The notes beneath the pieces are model-generated. The model was not told the origin of the DNA. It made no database searches and saw nothing but the letters and a program-made list of their open reading frames with translations. From Seribacter sp963934295 (lineage in GTDB: Bacteria > Verrucomicrobiota > Verrucomicrobiia > Opitutales > Seribacteraceae): 64,000 nt of DNA. Where the stretch lies: positions 65,457-129,456 of the forward strand of contig CAWVXY010000004.1 of the NCBI GenBank assembly GCA_963934295.1, in the 5' to 3' direction. Shown piece after piece: positions 1 through 7,554 of this stretch; the first letter of the stretch is position 1, and the number at the start of each line of letters is the position of its first letter. The translations under genes and the position numbers were made by a program.

Positions 1-421
1 GGGCTGGGATACCCACCAAAACAACTTTACCTCCCTACCAGAGCTCTGCCACACTATGGATCAGGCTGTAGCCGCCCTGCTTGAGGACTTAGAGCGAGTT
101 GGTAAGCTTAACGACACTGTTGTAGTTTTAACCACCGAATTTGGTCGCACTCCGCAGATTAACCAAAATGTGGGAAGAGACCATTATCCGCAGGCATTCA
201 CCAGCGTTCTCGCAGGAGGAGGATTTAAGGGCGGATATGTTCATGGTAAGACTTCCGAAGGGGGCGAAGAAGTGATCGAAAACTCCATGACCATTCCTGA
301 TTTTAACGCAACAATTGCGCACGCCTTGGGGATTCCTGTCGATCATGTGCTCTATAGCCCCACCGTCCGACCCTTCACGGTTGCACACAAAGGCAAGCCC
401 CAACTCGACCTCCTGTCCTAA
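1..421 (+). CDS. DUF1501 family protein, C-terminal part (5' end outside window)
   Basis: The frame is open from base 2 and ends in TAA at 419-421, so this is the last ~139 codons of a longer gene. It begins with a GWDTH motif and continues through LDDT-like, FGRTP and GRDHYP motifs to an AGGG/GGYVHGKT segment and a HALGIP motif. This order is characteristic of the C-terminal alkaline-phosphatase-like part of DUF1501 proteins, which are abundant in Planctomycetes and Verrucomicrobia. DUF1501 genes usually lie just downstream of a PSCyt1/DUF1549/DUF1553 gene; that partner would be left of the window. The biochemical function is not known. The ATG at 56 is internal, not the true start. Confidence 0.85.
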   Translation, partial: GWDTHQNNFTSLPELCHTMDQAVAALLEDLERVGKLNDTVVVLTTEFGRTPQINQNVGRDHYPQAFTSVLAGGGFKGGYVHGKTSEGGEEVIENSMTIPDFNATIAHALGIPVDHVLYSPTVRPFTVAHKGKPQLDLLS

Positions 422-528
422 TATAGAAATATTGTTTCACCCCTCAGTTTTTTCGACTTCGAGCTTCATTGGCTTTACCCAGTTGCAGTTGCCAGCGATG
501 AATAAAGTAGGTAGGAAATAGCTTTCAA

Positions 529-1908
529 ATGCACATAATTGATACAAATAAAACTCGAATGTCTCGCCTTTCTTCCAGTAGTGCCGAGCTATTTAAACAA
601 GTTCAAACCCTTGACTGGGATGAACTGAAATCAGCGTTGAATGAATGTGTTTTTAAAAAGGATGCTGTCGGCTTACCCAATGAATACGGACCCGCTTCCT
701 ACTTTCCACTTGTTCCTGAAAGTCATGACCAGGAAGAGCTTTATGATCGGGCCTTTAAGCATGGCGAAGACATGATCCGTGCTGGTAAAACCGCTGCATT
801 CACCGTTGCGGGTGGACAAGGTACGCGATTGGGGTACGAAGGTCCTAAAGGGACCCTCCCAGTTAGTCCAATTAAAAATAAACCACTCTTCCAACTCTTT
901 GCCGAACAAATTCGCGGGATAGCGGAGAAGTATGAGGTCACAATTCCATGGTATATCATGTGCAGTCCTTTAAATTTGGAAGCAACGACCTCACATTTTA
1001 AAAAAAATAATTACTACGGATTAGGAAAAGAAAATCTTCAATTCTTTACTCAGGGAGTCATGCCCGCAACTGACTTCGATGGAAATTTACTCCTAGCCTC
1101 TCAGGACAATCTCGCCCTCTCGCCCAACGGGCACGGCGGTTCCCTAAAAGCGCTGATTGATTCCGGTTCGATTACCGATATGGCACAGCGTGGCGTTGAA
1201 CATGTGTCCTATTTCCAAGTGGACAACCCCCTGGTCAGCATAATCAATCCCCTCTTTATCGGACTACATGATTTACAGACTTCCGATATGTCCAGCCGCT
1301 CACTTACCAAAACCGGACCATTTGAAAAACTGGGTAACTTTGTTTCGACCGGAGACCGGATTTCAATAATCGAATATTCCGATTTACCTGAGGAAAAAGC
1401 CCTTGAAAAAGAAGAGGATGGACGAATCAAATACCGAGCAGGAAGTCCGGCAATTCATATTCTTCGCCGAGATTTTATCGAACAGTTTGCCAGTGGGGAA
1501 ATTAAACTGCCCTACCATAGAGCGGAAAAAAAAGTCGCACATTTAAACGAAAACGGAGATCTTGTAACTCCGGAAAAACCCAATGCCGTTAAATTTGAAA
1601 CCTTTGTATTCGACGCCCTCCCCTTAGCCAAAAATCCGCTCATTTTAGAAGCGGATCGACTCGAAGAATTTTCCCCGGTTAAGAATAAAACAGGAATCGA
1701 TTCGCTTGAAAGTTCGCGATCTGATCAAAGTAAGCGGGCCAGACGCTGGCTTGAAAAGGCCGGATACACAGTCAGTGAAGAATCCACCGTTGAGATTAGT
1801 CCCCGTACCTTTCCTTCCGCACTCGATCTACAGGGTGCTGACCTGCAACAATACGACCTCGACTCGAAAATCATTTACTTGGGTGACGAAATTCGAGCAG
1901 ATGAATAA
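529..1908 (+). CDS. UDPGP-family UDP-N-acetylhexosamine pyrophosphorylase (eukaryote UAP1-like)
   Basis: This 459-residue cytoplasmic enzyme probably transfers UMP from UTP to a hexosamine (or hexose) 1-phosphate to make the UDP-sugar. The nucleotide-binding signature GGQGTRLG lies at residues 95-102 and is followed by PKG, then PWYIM, a FF-QG-PA segment, a P-G-GG loop, an FQVDNPL segment and a late EFSPVKN motif. This order matches eukaryotic-type UAP1/AGX enzymes rather than bacterial GlmU: no left-handed beta-helix follows. The start could be ATG 529 or the in-frame ATG at 559; neither has a strong Shine-Dalgarno. No operon partner is evident, since the next gene is convergent. Sugar specificity (GlcNAc, GalNAc or glucose) cannot be decided by eye. 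Confidence 0.85.
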   Translation: MHIIDTNKTRMSRLSSSSAELFKQVQTLDWDELKSALNECVFKKDAVGLPNEYGPASYFPLVPESHDQEELYDRAFKHGEDMIRAGKTAAFTVAGGQGTRLGYEGPKGTLPVSPIKNKPLFQLFAEQIRGIAEKYEVTIPWYIMCSPLNLEATTSHFKKNNYYGLGKENLQFFTQGVMPATDFDGNLLLASQDNLALSPNGHGGSLKALIDSGSITDMAQRGVEHVSYFQVDNPLVSIINPLFIGLHDLQTSDMSSRSLTKTGPFEKLGNFVSTGDRISIIEYSDLPEEKALEKEEDGRIKYRAGSPAIHILRRDFIEQFASGEIKLPYHRAEKKVAHLNENGDLVTPEKPNAVKFETFVFDALPLAKNPLILEADRLEEFSPVKNKTGIDSLESSRSDQSKRARRWLEKAGYTVSEESTVEISPRTFPSALDLQGADLQQYDLDSKIIYLGDEIRADE

Positions 1909-1920
1909 ATATTGGGCCTC

Positions 1921-3102
1921 TTACCAAAAGAAGGACAAGCTTGCCTGCAGATAATCGTCGCGCTTTACCTGTTCAAGAAAACTGCCGGATCTGGGACTCA
2001 CCAGAAAATTACCCTCTAAAGTCCATTTCCAGTTTTCATTAATGCGCCGAGTTGACTCAAGGAACGCATTATTCATTCGTCCAGTTTGGTGGTCAAAGAT
2101 AGTCCCAATCAGTAACTCAAATCCATTTTCATCATTCAATGCCACCCGTGAACCCAGAAAGGTCGCATTATCCAATCCGCTTCCAGCAAGCTCTTTGCGA
2201 TCGTCATAAAGGTATTCATAAAGAAAGCCCACATCCATGCCTCTGTGAACATTGGCAAAAGTGTATTCAAATCCGGTTACTGAAGCCCAGTAGTTTCCAT
2301 TCAGGTCACTGTGCTTGGATAAGACTTCGGCTTTGAGCAGCCAGTCGCTAATTGTGTACTGTATTTCGAGACTGGCTTGCCTGGCCTGTCCATAAACCGG
2401 TTTAAGTGTGGTTCCATCTGCATTCTTATACAATCGCGGTTCCCGATCAGTTCCCTCGAAATAGGATAAAGCCCAATCCAGTTCATCCATGTAGTGAGAC
2501 CAGCGAAAAGCAGCATCGAGATGATTGTTGCCATTACCGCTGAGATAGCTTGCGGTTTCCATATTTACAACCGGACTGCCTCGAAACCGCCCGTCAATTC
2601 CCGAAAAAGTCCGTTCTCGAAAATAAGGAAGCAGAAATATTTCAAAATTTCCAAATTCATTTACATAGGCAATATTGATCATGGGTTGCCCCAATTTATC
2701 TTCCCCATCTGGACTCTCCACGAGGTCAGTCTGGTTAATCACATCAACCAAATGCTGGCTCTCCGTCACTCCCCAGAAAACCTTACTGATCCCTACCCGA
2801 AGTTCAATCAGGTCCCAACTACCAAGGAAACTCAGTTCGCGAATATCAACATGGCTACGCTTATTATCAAGACTACTGTAGCGCACAAAGGGTTCGAAAG
2901 TGAAAACCTTTCTGTCCTCATCCCATGCAATTACGTATTCAGGTTGTATGATAATTGATAGGTCCACTCTATCACTGTTTTCATGTGCTCCTTCGTGAAA
3001 ATAACCCCGGGGTTCAAAAGAGAGTTCACCGGAAAATTCCCCGGAAAATGCTGTCGACCTGCAAACCAGGCACAGAATTACAATTGTTTGAAAGGAAACC
3101 AA
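1921..3102 (-). CDS. Outer-membrane beta-barrel protein of RND exporter operon
   Basis: This is a 393-residue exported protein. A signal peptide ends around residue 18, the rest is rich in alternating aromatic/polar strands, and the protein ends in SFFW, the terminal aromatic expected of an outer-membrane barrel. It starts 2 bases after the LolA-like gene ends, so the three genes 6262 to 1921 read as one operon. Similar porin-like proteins (DUF1302-like) accompany MMPL pumps with a LolA-like partner in other Gram-negatives. It is probably the outer-membrane receiver for the exported lipid or hydrophobic compound; this is inference from context. The exact family is not certain. Confidence 0.7.
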   Translation of the reverse strand: MVSFQTIVILCLVCRSTAFSGEFSGELSFEPRGYFHEGAHENSDRVDLSIIIQPEYVIAWDEDRKVFTFEPFVRYSSLDNKRSHVDIRELSFLGSWDLIELRVGISKVFWGVTESQHLVDVINQTDLVESPDGEDKLGQPMINIAYVNEFGNFEIFLLPYFRERTFSGIDGRFRGSPVVNMETASYLSGNGNNHLDAAFRWSHYMDELDWALSYFEGTDREPRLYKNADGTTLKPVYGQARQASLEIQYTISDWLLKAEVLSKHSDLNGNYWASVTGFEYTFANVHRGMDVGFLYEYLYDDRKELAGSGLDNATFLGSRVALNDENGFELLIGTIFDHQTGRMNNAFLESTRRINENWKWTLEGNFLVSPRSGSFLEQVKRDDYLQASLSFFW

Positions 3103-3104
3103 TT

Positions 3105-3908
3105 TTATCGTGCCCTTTTCAGGGCATTCTGATCGAAATCCCGTTCCGTAAGATCCTGTTCGAATTTTATGTTACTCCAAATTAGTTGAGTGCTCTTTCC
3201 GGACTGATGATTAGTCATCTCCATCCGACTGGAGCGCCATTTTTTATTCGAATATTGCTTGTAGTCTTCAAAATTCAGGGTTTTCAGTTTTTCCCCTTTT
3301 CGGTCATAAAACTCAATCTTACCAATTCGCCAATTTGCTGCATCGACCCATACGACTTGTTTGGTGTAGCCAGACTTGGGATCTACCGGTACCCGTTCAA
3401 TCACATGACCCTCCGATCCCATCACCGATTCTTCACGAATGTATTCGTAGCTATACTTTTCCACTTCCTGACTTGATATGTCTTCATATGCAAATTCGCT
3501 GCCCATAAAAGGACCCGATTTGTTATTGGATGAAATTCGTTTTACCCGTTTCAATGCAGGTAGAAAGAGCCATTGGTCATCCGGTTCAAGTGCGTGAGTG
3601 AAACTTAGAAATGCGGTTCCCTTCACATCCCGGGGAGAACTGAAAATAGTCAGTGATTTATCGCCATCTCCATCGACTTCGAGAGATTTGATGGTCATAC
3701 GCCGGATGGACTCCTGTCCCTGCTTGTTTCGTAGTGTCATGGTTGCCTCGGAGACTTGATTGACAAAACCCTCATCTTCCCGATCGATTTGTCGGGCCAC
3801 CCAGAGCCCTCTTTCCTCCTTCGGAACCGTCTCCTGACCCAAAGCTCCGGTACCTGAAAAAGAAAAGACCACAAGGACGAGGATAATGTTTAACTGAAAT
3901 AATTTCAT
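3105..3908 (-). CDS. Outer-membrane lipoprotein-sorting (LolA-like, PF17131-type) protein
   Basis: This 267-residue exported protein has an N-terminal signal peptide ending near the GALGQ segment at residues 22-26. The body shows the LolA-like fold pattern of a lipid-shuttling family: a SPRDVKGTAFL segment, DDQWLFLPALKRVKRI, SGPFMGSEFAYEDI and a YTKQVVWVD strand. Its ATG overlaps the stop of the MMPL pump gene by four bases (3905-3908), which indicates translational coupling. In known clusters this protein is the periplasmic carrier between an inner-membrane RND/MMPL pump and the outer membrane. The substrate is not known. Confidence 0.85.
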   Translation of the reverse strand: MKLFQLNIILVLVVFSFSGTGALGQETVPKEERGLWVARQIDREDEGFVNQVSEATMTLRNKQGQESIRRMTIKSLEVDGDGDKSLTIFSSPRDVKGTAFLSFTHALEPDDQWLFLPALKRVKRISSNNKSGPFMGSEFAYEDISSQEVEKYSYEYIREESVMGSEGHVIERVPVDPKSGYTKQVVWVDAANWRIGKIEFYDRKGEKLKTLNFEDYKQYSNKKWRSSRMEMTNHQSGKSTQLIWSNIKFEQDLTERDFDQNALKRAR

Positions 3909-6262
3909 TGCGTGTTCGATTTTGATTGTTTGTTCGAAATTGTTTTTTGATCCCCGCTCAAGCTTAACACGGCGGGAAGGAGGGTAAAGTCAATCAAAAG
4001 AGCCAAGGCAATCGTCAGGGCAGAAAGTGCACCCAAAATATAATTCATCTTAAATTCTGACAACATCAGCACGGCAAACCCAATTACTAAGATTGCACTG
4101 GTCACGACCAAGGCACCTCCGACATTCTCGAAAGCGTATTGAACCGATTCATCCACCCCAAGCCCCTTCTCTCGTCTGGCTAAATTGAATTTGGTCAGAA
4201 AATGAACCGAGTCATCCACCACAATCCCCAAAGTAACTGATCCCACGATCGCAATAGTGAACCCCGCCTCGCCCACAAATATTGACCATACGCCGTATCC
4301 CAGGATGATTGGGACCAGGTTAGGAATAAGAGAAAGAAGTCCGTATTTCACGCTACCCAAAGCTACCATCATAACCACGGTAATTAATCCAAAGGCCAGA
4401 AGCGTGCCTTTAACCATGGCGACCACATTACGATGTGAAATATGGCTGAACATAATAACAGGGGAACTTGCGAGTGTGTGCATACTTTCCGGACAATTCT
4501 TCTTCAGCCAATTCTCAGCCCTGGTCACTATTTCAATTATTTCCGAAGTGGTCACAAATCCAAGGTTGGCAGTCATTCTGGTGGAGGATTTATCGACATC
4601 GACCTGGTTATTTAAATCCAAACCGTACGGCAAACTCATTTCATAAAGCAGAAGATATTGAGCGGCCAGATCACGGGCTTCCGGAAGTTTGTAATAAGAT
4701 TCCTCATCCGCATGCATATTCTTATTCAGCCTTTTGAATACATCCGTGATACTGTTTACATGGGTGACCATACGCTCATTACGTAAGAAATTGGCAAATT
4801 CTTCCACTTTTTTTAGAAAAGCGGGGTCTGCGATCCCCTGGGACTCTCCCGAACTGAGATCAAAATTAATCTGATAAATCCCGGTTAGATTTTTCATGGT
4901 GTAGTCCGAATCGATTCGGAAGTTATTGTCCTTCGAGAAGTATCCAATAAACTCATCATTCAATTCAATCTTGGGAATTTGTAAGCCGATCAGGATAGTC
5001 GCGATCGAACTGATCATTGCAATTGATTTTCTACGACCGGTTACCCATGAACCAACATGTGTTCCCCATGGGTTAGAAATTTTATTGGATTTCCTCACTT
5101 TCAGGGGGAGGAGCGTGATCATTGCCGGTAAAACGGTAACCGATAAGATAAAAGCCATGGCTACCCCCACCGAGGTTATGTTACCCAAATCATGAAAAGG
5201 AGGAGTGTCTGAAAAATTGAGGGATAAAAATCCCACAATTGTGGTGGCACTGGTAAGAAAAACCGGTTTCAGGTTTACCCGCAAACCCTCCACGACCGCA
5301 TCACGCTTGGTATTTCCTTTCTGCAGAGCCACCAGAATGGATTTCAAAATATGAATCGAATCTGCAATCGCCAGGGTCATAATTACCACCGGAGCGATGG
5401 AAGAGGGTGGCGTGATTGGCGTTCCCATCCAACCCGCGAAACCCATACCGCCAATGATAGATAACAGCATTACAATAAAAGTGGCAAAGACCGCTGATAT
5501 CGAACGAAGAAGAACAAACATTATTAAGATTATTACTCCATACATCGCAGGAGTGAGTGTGGTCATATCCTTCACGCCCGCTTCATTGAAAGCATTGTTC
5601 AACATCGTGTCTCCGGAAAGATGAACTTCATGTCCGGGGTACTTTTTCTTAAACTCATCCACAAGCTTACGGGCCTCCGCCACTGCCTCGGGAATTTCCA
5701 TTGAATGCTTACCCGGGAAGGTCATAAGCACATTAACCGAGGTAACACTCGCATCCGCATTGATTGATAATCCCTTGAGCAAAGGTTCGTTTAATGCAAT
5801 CTCCCTTAACTTTTCATAGGACACCTTATTTTCAAGATCCGATAATTCTTCCGGAGTAACCAGGTCCTTGACAATTAAATCATCCCCTTCCGCATAGGTG
5901 TGCTGAAAGTTGGTAATTGAATCTACCCTCCTTGAGTAAGGTAACTGCCATGCCTGTTCGGTTAAAAAATGAATGCCAGACAATGTATTCTTTTTAAACA
6001 CGTTTCCATCCTTTGGGGTGATGACAAATAATGCAGAATCGTCTTTGCTGTATACATTTTGTAACTTTTCGAAGGCCAAGCGCTGGGGATTGTCCTCCCC
6101 AAAAAAATAACGGTAATCACTGCTTATGGTTATAAACTGTCCGCCGTAGCCAAGCCCCAAGGCTAAAAGAACTCCGCAGGTAATAAAAACAATTGGATAT
6201 CGAGTTACCCATTCCGCCCACCGTTTAGAAAATGTCTCTTTTTTCATGCCTTTAAGACACAA
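3905..6262 (-). CDS. MMPL/RND family transporter
   Basis: This is a 785-residue inner-membrane pump with two MMPL halves. Each half has an N-terminal TM helix, a large periplasmic domain and a block of about five hydrophobic helices (around residues 230-400 and 620-765). The helix motifs ADSIHIL and DDSVHFL carry the acidic residues typical of proton-driven RND pumps. Relatives include the hopanoid exporter HpnN and other lipid exporters; the substrate here is unknown. The longest frame uses TTG at 6262, with GGAGG at 6273-6277 ten bases upstream. An ATG at 6247 (MKKETF) is the alternative. It is the first gene of a three-gene operon and is divergent from the esterase gene at 6504. Confidence 0.9.
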   Translation of the reverse strand: MCLKGMKKETFSKRWAEWVTRYPIVFITCGVLLALGLGYGGQFITISSDYRYFFGEDNPQRLAFEKLQNVYSKDDSALFVITPKDGNVFKKNTLSGIHFLTEQAWQLPYSRRVDSITNFQHTYAEGDDLIVKDLVTPEELSDLENKVSYEKLREIALNEPLLKGLSINADASVTSVNVLMTFPGKHSMEIPEAVAEARKLVDEFKKKYPGHEVHLSGDTMLNNAFNEAGVKDMTTLTPAMYGVIILIMFVLLRSISAVFATFIVMLLSIIGGMGFAGWMGTPITPPSSIAPVVIMTLAIADSIHILKSILVALQKGNTKRDAVVEGLRVNLKPVFLTSATTIVGFLSLNFSDTPPFHDLGNITSVGVAMAFILSVTVLPAMITLLPLKVRKSNKISNPWGTHVGSWVTGRRKSIAMISSIATILIGLQIPKIELNDEFIGYFSKDNNFRIDSDYTMKNLTGIYQINFDLSSGESQGIADPAFLKKVEEFANFLRNERMVTHVNSITDVFKRLNKNMHADEESYYKLPEARDLAAQYLLLYEMSLPYGLDLNNQVDVDKSSTRMTANLGFVTTSEIIEIVTRAENWLKKNCPESMHTLASSPVIMFSHISHRNVVAMVKGTLLAFGLITVVMMVALGSVKYGLLSLIPNLVPIILGYGVWSIFVGEAGFTIAIVGSVTLGIVVDDSVHFLTKFNLARREKGLGVDESVQYAFENVGGALVVTSAILVIGFAVLMLSEFKMNYILGALSALTIALALLIDFTLLPAVLSLSGDQKTISNKQSKSNTQ

Positions 6263-6503
6263 GGCGGATAATCCTCCAGCGCAATTATAGTACCTGTCTT
6301 GTCAGAGAATTGCAGGGGATTAAAGTATAGCGAACTCAGTTTTGCAGACATAGTGTTGATGAATTATAATATTTGTTTTTTAATTTCGACTCAACTTACG
6401 CGGATGTAGGGACGGGTCAAATTGAATAAACATCGTTCACGAAAGAATAACTTTTCCAACCCTTTGAGTTGCCAGATTATCAAAATAATCTAATAAAATA
6501 TTT

Positions 6504-7385
6504 ATGTCTAAATTTTTCCTCACTTCTCTACTTTACCTACTCTATTCGAGCCTTAGCTTTGCCCAAAAGATTGAACCTACCTACGGTCAGGTCTCCTACG
6601 GGCCACATCAAGACATGACCCTGAACTTTTGGAAAGTTAAAGGCAAAAAACCGACTCCCCTCCTTGTCCATATCCATGGAGGAAGCTGGCTCGGTGGAAA
6701 GAAGCTCGAAACCGCTAATGCAAATGAGTTAAAAAGAGGATACAGCTTTGCTTCGATCGACTATCGCCTGGCTGGTGTGGAACTTCTTCCTGCTGCTGTG
6801 CACGATGCTGCCCGGGCTATTCAATTCCTCAGGACTAAGGCTAAAGAATGGAATTTTGATCCAAATCGCATTGCCGTAATTGGCGGTTCAGCTGGAGCGG
6901 CATCCAGCCTTTGGCTTGCCTATCATGATGATATGGCCAATCCGAAGAGCGAGGATCCGATCCTTCGCCAATCATCACGGGTTTGCGGAGCTGTTGCGTG
7001 GGGCGGGCAAACGACTCTCGATCCATTTCTTCTCAAAAAGAAAATTGGTCCCGCATGCATTCAGCCTGGAATGATTTGGAAAACCGTGGGAGCTAAAAGT
7101 ATTGAAGACCTCATGGAAAACTGGGGGCAATACAAAGCACTCTCCCTGGAATGCTCCCCCATTACCCATGTCTCCAAAGGTGACCCTCCTGTCTTTTTAA
7201 ATTATGGAAAGCCCGCTCCCATTCCTGTAATCAAAGGTGACGGTATACATCATGCGGGATTTGGTCGCCTACTTAAAGAGAGATGCGAATCGGTCGGTAT
7301 TGAATGCTATTTACAGGTAAAAGAGCATGAAGTACCAAAACTAACCAAAGACAATTTCCTTAAAAAGGTTTTTTTAATAGAATAA
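6504..7385 (+). CDS. Exported alpha/beta hydrolase (BD-FAE-like esterase/lipase)
   Basis: This 293-residue protein has a cleavable signal peptide (cleavage probably after SFA, residue 20). The oxyanion-hole motif HGGSW is at residues 58-62. The nucleophile elbow GGSAG is at residues 127-131, with Ser129 as the likely nucleophile, and a late EHEV histidine near residue 278 may complete the triad. The family removes acyl groups (acetate, ferulate) from sugars or other alcohols. It stands alone, divergent from the MMPL operon. The C-terminus is rather short for the fold. Assignment to the hydrolase fold is firm; substrate is unknown. Confidence 0.85.
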   Translation: MSKFFLTSLLYLLYSSLSFAQKIEPTYGQVSYGPHQDMTLNFWKVKGKKPTPLLVHIHGGSWLGGKKLETANANELKRGYSFASIDYRLAGVELLPAAVHDAARAIQFLRTKAKEWNFDPNRIAVIGGSAGAASSLWLAYHDDMANPKSEDPILRQSSRVCGAVAWGGQTTLDPFLLKKKIGPACIQPGMIWKTVGAKSIEDLMENWGQYKALSLECSPITHVSKGDPPVFLNYGKPAPIPVIKGDGIHHAGFGRLLKERCESVGIECYLQVKEHEVPKLTKDNFLKKVFLIE

Positions 7386-7554
7386 AATCAACTTTTCTGG
7401 TTTGAAACAGACGATTGAATATTTTAGTTATTTTGGTCTTTAAAATTCATCTCAAAACAAAACCAGATTAAGCTACCCATTTTGCCTTCTTTCAATGAGT
7501 ACCAATTTGAAAGAATTCTGTACTTCCTTAGACTTGTGTTTACTTCCAACAACC

